Origin: Volutella citrinella
Taxonomy: Eukaryota > Ascomycota > Sordariomycetes > Hypocreales > Nectriaceae
Assembly: GCA_034401135.1 (NCBI GenBank)
Contig: JAWZSP010000007.1
Span: forward strand, 2,046,001 to 2,110,000
Reading direction: 5' to 3'
Length of the DNA: 64,000 bases
Position numbers and translations under genes: made by a program. Each line of letters starts with the position of its first letter. The first letter of the stretch is position 1. Positions 22,964 to 34,206 of this stretch are shown one piece after another. Under the pieces are notes generated by a model that saw nothing but the letters and a program-made list of their open reading frames with translations, made no database searches and was not told the DNA's origin.

Positions 22964-25426
22964 TCACATGACTACGCAGTCACGGTCCCGTCCCTGCGAT
23001 GACCCACTACTTCCAAGCACTGCGGGAGTTATTGGCTTCCGCCTCACGTTCACTGGCCGCATTCCGCTTGGAGTTACGCCAGCGCTCGTTGATGGGGTTC
23101 TCATTGACGCAGAGCTCTGCCCGTGGCTTGGGTGGCCGACTGGGGGCCGGTACGCAGGATCGTGCGCCGCCTGCTCATAAGAGGGTGGGGCGTCGTCCGT
23201 CCCCTCGTTCGTCCGCGGCGTCACGCCTTCTTGCTGCGGCGGGATCAACGAACGCACGACTTGCGGCGGAGGCCGAGGTGGTTGCTGAGGCGGATTGGAG
23301 CTTGTTCGCACCGGTGCAATCCCATCATTGACAAGACGAGGGTTATCTCCGGGTAGAGGTCCTCCTCGACCTATGCCTCCTCCGCCAACAGCTCCACCTC
23401 GCCCGCCACGAGCCGGGATGTTCGGCCGGGGTTGTCGAGCTTGTTGCTCAATGTACTGCTCCGACAAGATGCTCTCTCGGCGCCTCCGTTCTTCTGCTGC
23501 TCGATGCCTCTCATCCTCTTCCTCCTGGAGCTGCAGGGCCAGAGCTAGATCCCTGTCCTCTTGTTCATGCTCGTTGGTTGGGCTCATTGGGGGCTCTTCC
23601 TGTTTGCCCTTGCCACGTTTGCTGTGCACTGTCGTCCATTCACCACCGTCATCCATCGAGTAGCGGCCAGCGCTGCTCGAAGCGGCCTCGCCTCCGGAGC
23701 CCAAGATGCGAAACTCCCCCGATAGGTACTCCGTATTTCCCCCATTGACGTCTGACAGCGTCTCCCAGACGATATCTTCGTGGCTCTTGAAGCCGGCATC
23801 CGTGACCAGAGTCAGGAGCTGGCTCGTCTGGGGGTGACAATAGAGTGTACTAAAGTGGTCATTTCGGAACAAGATGGCAAAGGTGCCCGGTCGAATTGCC
23901 TTGCCGATGACTTCGATTCCCCAATGCGTGAGTTGGGTTGCCGATGTGGCCAAAAAGGACTTGATGATCAGAATATCATGATAGAGGTCTTGCTCCTCTG
24001 CATCGAGACCCCTCGCAGGATCGGACAGCTTCTCCTCCAGCTCCTCTTCTCGGAATAAAAGGTTCTGCGCATCTTCGTATGAAGGCGCCCGACGCTCCAA
24101 GGCCCCATATTCGGGTTCAGACTTGACGGGTAGCCAGCCATGGATAAGGGGTATTGAGAAAGTAGCATAGAGCCCCATTTCGGCCGTGTTCTCAAACGTA
24201 CCAGGAATGAGGTCGCCTCGTTCCGTGGGATGGAGATGCGTCAGCGATGTCCGCTTATACGCATTCACCATCTGCGGCGTGGGTACAAAGCGAGGGTTGA
24301 CATTCATTCCCGTGTGCAAGCTTTGCAGGAAAGCATACAGATCACCCACGTCAGGTAATTCATCTTCGGAGCTTGTTCGCCGAGGAGACATGAGCTCGTC
24401 AAAGACAGCGTTCAGAAGAAGGCTTAGGCTGACCTGTTCCCTAGATCGGAGTGTCTGTACCAAAGCAGTATCTTGTGGAGTGTCCGCGGGAGTGGTGAGT
24501 AGAAGGGCGTTTACAAGAGCAACCAGCGGACAAGGGCCGTTGGCGTTTTGTATAAGGATGGGGGACTTTCGTGGGTTCTTCAAAGCCGATGGGTCGTGCC
24601 ACTTGATGTTTTTCACCTGATATGTCTCGGCACCATCTACAGGGGATCTAGATGGCTTCCATGTGAGCTCTGTTGCGGGTTGCCGAGGAGGGAGGCCAGG
24701 CTTCTCATCTTCATCCTCAACTGTGTCCTTTGGCGCAGCCTTCTTCTCGTCAACTGGGTCAAAATCGATCAAATTCCAGTCATCAGATGAAGAATTCCCG
24801 GTTGTCGCCTTTTCTTTTCCCTTGCCGGGATCTCCCAGATCATCCCAGACGTGGGACTCCTCGACAAGCTCGTCTGACAGTGCTGTCATGGGCCGCGCAG
24901 AAAGCTTCTCATTCTTTCCCAAAGGTTCCTCATCCCAGGCAGGAGATTCTCTGCCTGATTGTAGACTTATTAAAGCCGGGGACGTTGACCCGGGTAGAAG
25001 CGGCGGTGGGGTTTGCTGTGTCCATGGGCCCCTCCCATCTTCTCGTTCATTCTTGGTGTCGATTGGCTGCTGCCATGGGTTGGTGGCAGAGTCGCCGATA
25101 TTCAGATTGGCAAATGGTTCGATTGGGGGTGTAGATTGAGCTTGTGCGGCCTTCTTCCGGAGAAAAGGGTTCGTTTCGGAGTTTCCGCCAGGAAGCTTCG
25201 CTGACTTGGGGGTATCCCCGCGGCCTTGCGAAGGTGCTTGATTGCGGACCTCATCCCACGCGTTCTCTTCCTCTCCCTCCACAGCGGCTATAGGCCCGCC
25301 TGTGTTGATCCTTGAAGTGCCATCCTTTTGTAGAGAACTCCGTGTGTCGGTGGCAGACGTATTGGCAGGTGCGGCATCATCCCACGGACGATCGTTGGTG
25401 CCATCCGCCCAAGGGTTCTTGGACAT
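22964..25426 (-). CDS. MINDY-family deubiquitinase (MINDY-1/2, Miy1 type)
   Basis: Predicted Lys48-linkage-preferring deubiquitinase (known property of MINDY-1/2 proteins). A single exon encodes 820 aa. The catalytic domain starts near residue 270 (YQVKNIKWHDPSALK). The nucleophile motif ILIQNANGPCPLVAL places the Cys at 299, and the general-base His is at about 524 in FRNDHFSTLYCH. The C-terminal third has an Arg/Glu-rich stretch (ALALQLQEEEDERHRAAEE), which may form a ubiquitin-interacting helix, then a Pro/Gly-rich tail. The protein ends CVVM, a CaaX-type prenylation signal. The N-terminal 220 residues are disordered, with repeated Trp-acidic motifs (PWDD, AWDE, AWDE, VWDD) and one NPF. 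The family is secure; the motif roles are inference. Confidence 0.93.
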   Translation of the reverse strand: MSKNPWADGTNDRPWDDAAPANTSATDTRSSLQKDGTSRINTGGPIAAVEGEEENAWDEVRNQAPSQGRGDTPKSAKLPGGNSETNPFLRKKAAQAQSTPPIEPFANLNIGDSATNPWQQPIDTKNEREDGRGPWTQQTPPPLLPGSTSPALISLQSGRESPAWDEEPLGKNEKLSARPMTALSDELVEESHVWDDLGDPGKGKEKATTGNSSSDDWNLIDFDPVDEKKAAPKDTVEDEDEKPGLPPRQPATELTWKPSRSPVDGAETYQVKNIKWHDPSALKNPRKSPILIQNANGPCPLVALVNALLLTTPADTPQDTALVQTLRSREQVSLSLLLNAVFDELMSPRRTSSEDELPDVGDLYAFLQSLHTGMNVNPRFVPTPQMVNAYKRTSLTHLHPTERGDLIPGTFENTAEMGLYATFSIPLIHGWLPVKSEPEYGALERRAPSYEDAQNLLFREEELEEKLSDPARGLDAEEQDLYHDILIIKSFLATSATQLTHWGIEVIGKAIRPGTFAILFRNDHFSTLYCHPQTSQLLTLVTDAGFKSHEDIVWETLSDVNGGNTEYLSGEFRILGSGGEAASSSAGRYSMDDGGEWTTVHSKRGKGKQEEPPMSPTNEHEQEDRDLALALQLQEEEDERHRAAEERRRRESILSEQYIEQQARQPRPNIPARGGRGGAVGGGGIGRGGPLPGDNPRLVNDGIAPVRTSSNPPQQPPRPPPQVVRSLIPPQQEGVTPRTNEGTDDAPPSYEQAAHDPAYRPPVGHPSHGQSSASMRTPSTSAGVTPSGMRPVNVRRKPITPAVLGSSGSSQGRDRDCVVM

Positions 25427-26484
25427 GGCGGGCGATTTGAACGATTACTTGCAAGTTGAAGGCAAGGTTGGCAATATGCGCTTTCTAGTGGATCATCCCA
25501 GGTAGCTTTCTTTTCGCAATTACGAGAGGATTCCGATATGTTGCAGGCCGAATTGCTTCGGCAATGCTCGGGCGGGGGAGCTGCTGCCAATGACGTCGAA
25601 TTGGTGGATCTAGCCTCGAGAGTGGGAGGAGTGTCGGCGGGTTCGTGAGTCTGCCGCAAGTCCAGATGCTGTCGAGAAAAGGCACACTCGGCGTGGAGTA
25701 AACGGAGCAAGGCAGCTATGCGGCTTGCATGCAGCAGCTGGAGTACGAATCAAGCGGGGGTGTTGGTGGGATGACAACAGTCAGTTGCAGGAGGTCGTCG
25801 TCCCTTGGAGCAGCTCAGGTACCGCCTGGCTTGGCGGGGAGGAGGATGCGGTGGCTGTGCAATAGAGTGCAGGGCCCCACGGATATCAGGAACCAGCGAC
25901 AGATCAATAACAGCTGGAGGTCAAGATGCTTGGATGGAATACCGGACACTGGGAGCTGCAGGTATTTGAGCAGCATTTAAGACACACTCTTGTCAGACAT
26001 GGTTGCGTGTCCCAGCAAGGCAGCTACTTCAAGACGAGCAACGGTGCCCCGCCACTGGACGCCCAGCCACTTTTGCCGCCACAGGATGACGTGTGCCTGA
26101 TGAATGTCAACCCATTCAGCGACACGCAGCTCGCCATCCGTGGCTAACTCTCCATCCCGGGCCTTCTGTGGCTTCCAGTGTGTGACACGAGTCCTCGCAA
26201 CGCGGGGTGCCACAGTTCGCCAAATGCCCAATGGCAACCCGCCAGTAGTGAATGGAGACGCGTAAATAGGCTTCGTTCATTATGATTCTCGACATGCTGG
26301 ATGGATGATGCAACATAAAATTACCTAGAAAAGCAGCCCTCCACTGCACACAGATCCAGCTCCCCGGCTCAGTCGCCGCTATAGAATCCCAACAAAGCCA
26401 CAACGCCAACTCCCAGCCCGAACACAAGCGCAGAATATATCCACTTGCACGATGCCTTTACTATTTATACATGCCTCACGACCA
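25427..26484. other. Intergenic region, no gene seen
   Basis: About 1 kb between two minus-strand genes, holding the MINDY promoter and the J-protein 3' end. Only short unrelated frames are present. Confidence 0.5.
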
Positions 26485-27608
26485 CTAGCTCACTCCAAGA
26501 GTTCTGAGCCGCTCGCACGATGGCATGCTGTACGTCTCTGCCACTGCCATCTTCTCTGCGTCCTGGTAGAACCAACCCTGAGCGGCTTCCTTCAGCCGCT
26601 GCCGGTATACCGCCTCGTTCTCACACTCGTTGCGTAGATGCCTCAGTAGATTGACCTCGGCGGTGCGGTCTAGCTTGGTGAGTTTGCCGCTAGTGTACGA
26701 GGCGACATCGTCTGGGTTGACGAAGTAGTCGACGTTGAGATTCGGCGTAGTGCGGTGTTCGGTGTAGGGAGCAGAGGGGAAGTCGAAGACCATGCGAGGG
26801 GTGGAGGAGCTGGACGAGGTGCCGCCCCCGAAAACGGACATGATGGCGGGCAAGATGAAGAAGAGAATCACGGGCAGCAAACCAAGGAACGTCTGGAAAG
26901 CGCCGCCCTCTTGCTGCCGGCCACCATCGGCCTCCCGTGGCCTTGTTCGCGGTCGCGCGCCGCCAAACTGGTGCACGCGAATACCAGGGCCTCCGCCAAA
27001 GTTGAAGACAAATTGGGGGCCTGTGTCAAAGGCTGCGATGTCAGTCTGTGTTCAGTACAAAGCATAGGAGCTATCTTACCGCCAAAGGGGCCGCCGCCGC
27101 CGCCAGGGAATCCACCCCCACCAAAGAACCGGGCAAACATTTCTTCAGGCGTCAGCTCGTCCTCCCACATGCCACCCCGCGGCATGCCTCCTCCGGCTTG
27201 TCGGGACGCAAAGCCAGAGAAGGGGTTCTGTGCCTGCGCACTAGCAAAGCGGCTGTCGGGATCGACACCATGCCTGTCAAACTTTTCGCGCTTCTCCTTA
27301 TCTCCCAGGATGCCAAAGGCCCGGCTGACCATCTTGAACGCTTCATCCGCGTTAGGGTGTCCATTCTTATCAGGGTGTGTCAGAAGCGACTGCTTGCGGT
27401 ACGCCTTCTTGATTTCGGTGTCGGTGCATGTTGTCTTGACACTTTCCAGGCTTAAAATATCATAAAAGGCTGTCGCGTTGCATTTTCGGATACGGATGAC
27501 GGCGGCTTCCTGTTCGACGGTATAGGTTCGCCCCTGGTTGCCTTGCTTGTGCTCGCGATTGCGAGCCGAGCCGCCCGTATCAGCGCCGGAGGCTGTTGCG
27601 CTCGGCAT
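26485..27608 (-). CDS. ER-membrane J-domain protein (DNAJB12/B14, Hlj1-like, DUF1977)
   Basis: Probable Hsp70 co-chaperone anchored in the ER membrane and acting in ER-associated degradation (family knowledge). Two exons (27608-27080 and 27020-26485) give 354 aa; the 59-nt intron starts GTAAGA and ends ACAG. The J domain spans about residues 46-114 (AFYDILSLE to EKFDRHG), with HPD at 78-80. A Gly/Phe-rich linker follows (MFARFFGGGGFPGGGGGPFGG), then one transmembrane helix at about 221-240 (FLGLLPVILFFILPAIMSVF), and a DUF1977-like lumenal or cytosolic domain ending in QRLKEAAQGWFYQDAEKM. The start is ATG 27608. The frame remains open upstream to 28025, but that part has no J-protein resemblance. 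Confidence 0.93.
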
Positions 27609-28360
27609 CGGCGGCGTGTATTGGGATGGGGTTCGAAGAGCGGGTGCAGAAGTTCGGATGGCACTCGACGTGGCAACTCGCACGTGGTGGGAGTCCGGGA
27701 GTCTGGGAGTCCAGGTTATTCGCAGTGGGTCGTGGGTCGCAGCAACAAAGTGGCTTCTTGAAGCGCTTCTTGGAGAGAACAGGTGACAGAGAACAGAACA
27801 GAAGAGAACAGGCACGCCTTTGACGAGGCAAGAGTGCGCACGCTGCCCTTTGCTGAGGCCACCGTACCAAAACAGAGGTAGAAGCCGGACAAGGATAGTC
27901 ACGACTCGTGGTGTTGTGGGATGATGGCGATGTAGAAAGCCTCGTGGTCTCGAATCTCGACTAGACCGGAACAATCCCCCAGCCGGAGACGCCATCCGGG
28001 CAACGTTCCCTCTTGGGCTCCTCATTCAACGGCACGGACCACGTGATACCCCACTGTTACCAGGAAGGAGCCAATACGTACCTAGATAAAGTGGTGATTA
28101 CCCTACGCCAAGTTCAACGACCTTATTTCGCCAGTTTCCAGAGAATACTAATATATAAAAAGATGCATGTGGACATTTTGTGAATCGCAGATTAAATTAG
28201 GCCTATTGTCTTTATTCTATCTTGCGACTCTGGGTTGCGCGAATGTCGATGGAGACAATCGAAGAGGGGGCAATTCTCGTCCAGCACAAGAGGGCTAACC
28301 AGGCTGCTGACCTTGGCGACCTGCGATTTAGTTCACCTCCTGCCGCAGCGGAGTGTCCCT
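27609..28360. other. Intergenic region, no gene seen
   Basis: This is the promoter region of the J-protein gene and the 3' flank of the GH5 gene. An open frame continuous with the J-protein (to 28025) is present but is judged untranslated. Confidence 0.5.
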
Positions 28361-29441
28361 TTAATAGTACTTTCTCAGTCTGATCATGTAATGATCGCGA
28401 GCGTAACCGCCAGGCCAGATGCTGAACGGATGAGTTCCAAGCCGCGGGCCAGCAGCCCACCAGAGCCAACCAGCCCAGACATCCTTATTGTCGCGGGCAT
28501 ACGAGAGTACGCCTTCGACGTTGTCGCTGCAAAGGAAATTGGGGTAGCCGCCAAGCTCAGCAAGAACACCTCTTTTGTTGTTTTCCTTCAACCAAGCCGT
28601 GGTCTCTTCAATGAACCGGTGGCCCGTTGACTTTGGGCACATCTGAGATGTGCCATCTCCATTGACGTCGACAAAGTTCCGGAAGGCGTAGACGAGCTTG
28701 TTTTCAGGATCGGTGAGATCCTTGAGCAACTCGGCACCGCCACTGGATACAAAGGAATCGACCTTGGACCAGTTGTTTCCTTCCACCCAGATGGGCTGTT
28801 TGGCTCCCGTACTGCGGATACCGTCAATGGCCGCCTGGTTGAGCTCTGCCACCAGCGAGTCCGGCATGTCGTGAAACTGGTGCATTGTGTCGAAAACAAT
28901 GCCGTCGTATTTTCTGACTGGATACGCCACTGTCGCCCAAAACTTTTTGAACGCCTCGACATCTGTGATTACCTGTCCGTAGTAGCGCCCAAAGTTGTAA
29001 GGGCTGAGAACGGCAGTTGAACTAGATGGAGTTAGCAAGCTCCTACAAATGAAGCTCCGGGGATAAATACTCGGACGTCACAGGGTAGACGGCATCCATC
29101 AACATATCGTCCAAGAAGGTCTGGTTGATGGGGCCGGTGAGTGAATCGGGAACCAGACGCTCCATCAGAAACGAAATGCGGAATGTGTTGAACCCGTCCT
29201 TTTTCAGTTCCTGTGGATGTAAGTTGGGAGTCTACTGCAAATAAGAAGCGTGACTGACTTGGATCCCAGGTGACCCTGGCCATTCATAGTCTTTGTTGAC
29301 TTCGCCAGGGAGCTTGTCTGGGGAGTCGTTACCGCCGACAATGTTCACGCCATGGTATTCGAAGGCCGAATCCTTTTTTACAGGGCTTGCGATGACCACC
29401 GAAAGGCTGAAGACTTGGGCAAGAATAGTTGAGAGCTGCAT
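28361..29441 (-). CDS. Secreted GH5-family protein with degraded active site
   Basis: Resembles fungal GH5 endoglucanases. Three exons (29441-29259, 29210-29071, 29021-28361) give 327 aa. The introns are 48 nt (GTCAGT donor) and 49 nt (GTATTT donor, GCTAAC branch site). A signal peptide is evident at about residues 1-19 (MQLSTILAQVFSLSVVIAS). Family landmarks in order are GFNTFRISFLMERL, SPYNFGRYYG, VFDTMHQFHDM, VEGNNWS, NKLVYAFRNFVD, KRGVLAELGG and AGWLWWAAG. The usual HN, NE and H(Q/K)Y active-site residues are replaced: Tyr116 for His, His155-Gln156 for Asn-Glu (acid/base) and Arg222 for His. The putative nucleophile Glu263 remains. The fold is probably kept, but ordinary hydrolysis is unlikely; it may be a carbohydrate-binding pseudoenzyme. 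The gene looks intact, without frameshifts. Confidence 0.87.
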
Positions 29442-31169
29442 CTTGATGGTGCGCGTGTGTGGTCTGAACTTCCTCTTGAACAACCATGTTAAAGTGAGGA
29501 CTGCCTCGTCCTTTATACCTATGCTGTAATCGAAGATCGGAAACACGGACCGTTCTATGAAACTTTATGACTCTTGAAATGCGCCAATACGGACTCTGCC
29601 GAGCCGAACCCCTCATGGACCATCATCAACTTACAAGTTGTACGTACTAAACATCAACTGTTCCCCGAACAAAAAGAGCAAATTCTTGCGACAAGCAGCC
29701 ATTGCCTGCAGAAACAAAAAGTGTTGGACCAATGATGGATCTTGAAAGGGTCAGGTTGTGCTGCGAAGCTGGTCTGACAGCTGACGAGGTTGGATGTAAG
29801 TCCTTCGGTGGAGAATATGCCGGTAAGAGGAACCACGGCCCGGCTGCAAGGATTGAGTGCAGATATGCCTTAAATCTTCTCATGCACTGCAAGGATAGGG
29901 CGATTGGTTTTGGATATAATCTTCGATCCAAGGCGCCAGACGTTTAGGTAAGTCTGGGCATCACATCATACCTTCTTCAACGGGACGAATGCTGCGCTGG
30001 AGTTGAATGGATAACGTGTCAAGGCTCCAATCAGTTTCCCGCTTGCCCTCTAGGATTGGCAGAGTTGTTCCTAATAGACCAAACAAGCCAGAAAAGTTGC
30101 CCGGGTAATCCCGCCACGGTGGGTGCCTCTTACATACAAAGAAGGACAACCATGTCCCAAAGGTTTCTGGTTTGCCGTGATGCCTTGGACATGTCGCATG
30201 GCCGAGACGGAGCAGAACCCACGTATCCGATTGAAGCAGAAACTGTAGGTTCCAATTCCGAAAGGACCGACGGGCCGCGTGAAGGGCTATTCCAGAGTCT
30301 TGTTGGCAACTCGATTTGAGGATGGAGGTTGAGTACAGGCTTGTTCGTTCCAGGATTACAAGCGAGGGGTCAGGATTCGATGTCACACCTAGATGTCCCG
30401 TTTCTCGGTCGCCCATTTCATCTATCCAATGAAACTGGATAAGTGATTAATGCAAGGAGTGAAATATGCCAAAGATGTTGTGTTCTTTGCACAAATTGGC
30501 TTTGGTATTGGGAGTGCTGCATCTCAGATGGGGAGGATGCGACCTTTCTCGCAGAAACCAGCACATCGTAGTTTTGGGAGCAATGGCCTGAGGTGATGGA
30601 ACAACTGAATCATGGTTGTCCGATGGTAAATCACTGGTTAACTTTCGCACGATTGATAGGGCAGCATGAATGAAGGAGCCAGCGCAGCAACCGTACATGA
30701 AAGTGGCCAGATGGAAGTCGCTGGCCTACGAACGAGTGTGTGGACGGTACCATGGGCTCTTCACAATGATGCAATTGGAAGGACTTCATTCCGCCCGTCA
30801 TGCTAAGCCTCTAAGTTGCTCAACTCACGGCAGATTGTCTGTGAGTCTCAGCAGTGTCGCGTCTGCATGGTAGTAGATATTGATGGCGGATTAAATGGTT
30901 GCATGATCTTAAACTAGATTGATCGTATCTATCTCTCACCCTCGCCTTCTGCCATTCAATCTTCTACAACATCAAACCAGAGACTTGACTGCATGTATAT
31001 AGATGAGCTTCCGCGTCGCTCAAGGAATGGTGGGGCGGCTTAGGCGACAACTGGCGGACCAGCGCAGTCACGTGGCCCAACCAAGCCGCCCGGAAAAACA
31101 CCCCTGCGCTCGCTGAGACCATCACGAATTGGAGGCGCCGCAGTGCCAACTTGAAATTTCGTGAACGAC
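29442..31169. other. Intergenic region, no gene seen
   Basis: About 1.7 kb of divergent intergenic DNA between the GH5 gene and RSM19. No supportable frame or RNA gene was found. Confidence 0.45.
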
Positions 31170-31184
31170 ATGCGCCAGCAATAA
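31170..31184 (+). promoter_or_regulatory. Four-codon uORF overlapping the RSM19 start
   Basis: ATG CGC CAG CAA TAA lies directly upstream of the RSM19 ATG. Its stop codon shares one base with the main start (TAATG), an arrangement that would couple termination to reinitiation if it is inside the mRNA leader. The transcript start site is unknown. Confidence 0.45.
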
Positions 31185-31626
31185 TGCAGCCAACACGGGT
31201 TCTCCTCAAGCGCTCCCTGTGGAAAGGTTAGTCAATTTCTTTGCATCCTTTGTCGCCTTTGCTAACATTCAATTCTAGGCCCACACCTCGTGCCGTAGGC
31301 CTTCCTGACGTCCCCCCGAATCCCGCGGTTCGTTTTCCTGACTCTTCGATAGCCTCCCCATCGTCTGGCCCAAGAACGTCGGCGACAAGGTCCCGCCTGT
31401 CCGAACGCAAGCCCGGTCCGCGACTATCCTCCCCAGCTTCGTCGGACTCAAGTTTGAGGTCCACAATGGCCGAGACTACAACCCGGTGACCATTACCGAG
31501 GACATGGTCGGACACAAGCTCGGCGAATTCTCCCCGTACGTTGCGGGCTACCTTCTTCTCGCGCAAATACTCGATACTAATGCCATAGGCAGCACTCGAA
31601 AGCCCCATCTCTGGGATAAGCGGTAA
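31184..31626 (+). CDS. RSM19: Mitochondrial small-subunit ribosomal protein uS19m (Rsm19)
   Basis: Mitochondrial ribosomal protein of the bacterial S19 family, at the head of the small subunit. Four exons (31184-31226, 31279-31294, 31353-31535, 31593-31626) give 91 aa, about the length of yeast Rsm19. Exon 2 is only 16 nt. The spliced product begins [20 protein letters not shown], continues [20 protein letters not shown] and [19 protein letters not shown], then [16 protein letters not shown], all S19 hallmarks. The introns are 52, 58 and 57 nt with CTAAC or CTGAC branch sites. Intron 3 uses the second acceptor (GGCAG), not the nearer CATAG, to keep FSPTRKP in frame. The gene is invisible to simple ORF searches because no exon is long. 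Confidence 0.93.
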
Positions 31627-31924
31627 AGAGCGCGGGATGTTAAAGATGGGAAGGGGTCTGAGTTATCCCCATGTATAACAGCAGATGCATGTATCATTAC
31701 AATGTTACGACAATCAGAGCATATAAGAACACTGGGCCTGACTGATGAACCTCTCTCATCGCTGCAACCGCGCTGCGCGGAGGGGGCTCGATGTTTGTTG
31801 CAAGATGCATCAGACCTGGCCTGATATCGATTGATGAACTAAACCAGCCGTACGCCAAATCCGTAACGCCTATTCATATGCACCCTTTGTCCCTGTTTCC
31901 GTAGCCATAAGCACTTTCATGCGC

Positions 31925-32549
<625 letters not shown>

Positions 32550-33396
32550 CTTGATAATACTTGATGGTTGCGATCGGATATGCCCAGCGCTTGGATGACG
32601 AGAGCCTCGGCGTCGCGTTGGAGGAGCACGATCACGTGACTAGACTTATGTCACACTTTCAACCTCAGGATTCTTGCAGAACAGCATGAGTTGGGGAAGT
32701 TAAATTTTTTTATGGTTTTGGTGTTAGTTTTGGCAGTTTTAGCAAGGCACTAGCACAGCGATGAAAATCATCCGATTTGATCAATAGCTCACGTTGTTGC
32801 GGCTATACGAACAGACTACGAACGGCTTGCTGGTACGTTGCGACTGATCGAAAGGAGTTTGGACGAATAAGTACTACTAGATGTCCTACTCCTCTTGCCA
32901 TGGGAACGAAGCAAAGATCCAGTCTCCTGCAGGAATGCAATCAGACCACCAAAGGGAAGCCACTGCTTCTGCGGTGGGAAAACTGAGAGAGCGTTTTGTG
33001 CCAATCCTTGAATCAAAATCAGACTTGATTGAACCTATCCAAATGTGCGCTCCCATAATACACTCATGTAGCCTTTTGGTGCACAGCTCTACTTCAGCAC
33101 TGGATCACAGTCTATTTTCACTCCCATGTTGATCAAATCAATCAAGAGGCAAATGCCTCCAACACCTGAATGCCAGGGGCCGACGCCATAAATTACCATT
33201 AGACCACCTTCCTACCCCAACGCCGTCCATGCATCCCCAGAAGCCGATTGTCTCCTGGTGCTAGAGTGTCTGCCCTTCTATGAGCATCTCGGTATCGGCT
33301 CGCGCCCATGCCCTTTCATCTGTACAGCCCGCTTCGAGAAGCTCGCTTACGGTACGGGCGGCTATCCGTATATGTTGTACAACCCGGTCCCTGAGC
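32550..33396. other. Intergenic region, no gene seen
   Basis: This holds the TAF10 promoter and the ERD2 3' flank. No coding sequence was recognised. The stretch 32690-32770 is AT-rich. Confidence 0.5.
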
Positions 33397-34206
33397 TTAG
33401 ACTGGTAGCTTGAACTTCTTGCCCTTGAGAACCTTGGTGTAGTAGACGTAGAAGAAGTCGGTGTACAGGATGGTCTGGATGATGCCGGCAATGATGGCGA
33501 TGTAGTCAAAGTGGTACTGGTTGGCGGGCTCCATCAGGTAGCGGTAGATCCAATTGGGGATGTAGAGAGCACGGTAGCTGCCGAGAGCGAACAGGTAGTG
33601 GGTCGTAATGGTCTCGGCCTCACCAGTGCGCTGGAGCATGAAGAGCTGAGGAAGGATGGCGACGGACTCGAGCCAGATGGAGAAGGCCCAGAGAATCTCG
33701 GAGAAGGTGTACTTGTAGGGAAAGATGATGGCGAGCACTGCGGCACCGATGAGGAGGTACTGGACACGGAATGTATCGACGTTGGGGTCGTTGGTGGGCT
33801 TGTAGGCGTTGGTCATCAGGTAGATGATGTATCCTTGGGAACCGAGGAAGAGGATCTTGAAGATCATGTTGTATATGCTGCTAGAGAAGATGTCTATAGG
33901 GAGCAACAGTTAGCTTGCAGAAAACACAAGGCTTGCAGAAGACGAGGGGGCATACCAAGGTATCGAGTGACGTAGACGAACATGTAGAGGGCCTGCGACT
34001 TGAACGAAATGCCGGAGCAGCTCTGTGGATGGTTAGCTAGAGTTCACGATACCTGGCGTCAAAGACCGACATTGAGCTGCGTCATCTTGTGCAAGAGGAT
34101 GAAGATGCTGCCGAGATGCGAGAAATCGGCTGGCGATGGTTAGCGAGGGCAATCCCAAAGGGGTGCGCCCATGACACGTACCAGCAATGCGGAAGATGTT
34201 GAGCAT
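33397..34206 (-). CDS. ERD2: ER lumen protein retaining receptor (KDEL/HDEL receptor)
   Basis: Golgi-to-ER retrieval receptor for HDEL/KDEL-bearing lumenal proteins. Four exons (34206-34182, 34129-34071, 34022-33956, 33893-33397) give 215 aa. The introns are 52, 48 and 62 nt; intron 2 has a GTCGGT donor. The spliced product starts MLNIFRIAADFSHLGSIFIL, continues LHKMTQLNSCSGISFKSQA and YMFVYVTRYLDIFSS, and carries seven hydrophobic segments. QLFMLQRTGEAETITTHYLF and NWIYRYLMEP are clear ERD2 hallmarks. The C terminus KGKKFKLPV is Lys-rich and cytosolic, consistent with COPI-dependent recycling. Exon 1 is only 25 nt. Confidence 0.97.

Noticed and set aside
27609..28025. 139-codon N-terminal extension of the J-protein
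   Set aside because: The extension has no resemblance to J-proteins, and the downstream ATG 27608 gives the normal family N terminus.
33511..33975. 154-codon frame antisense to ERD2
   Set aside because: Shadow frame, acidic/Val-rich reverse reading of membrane helices.
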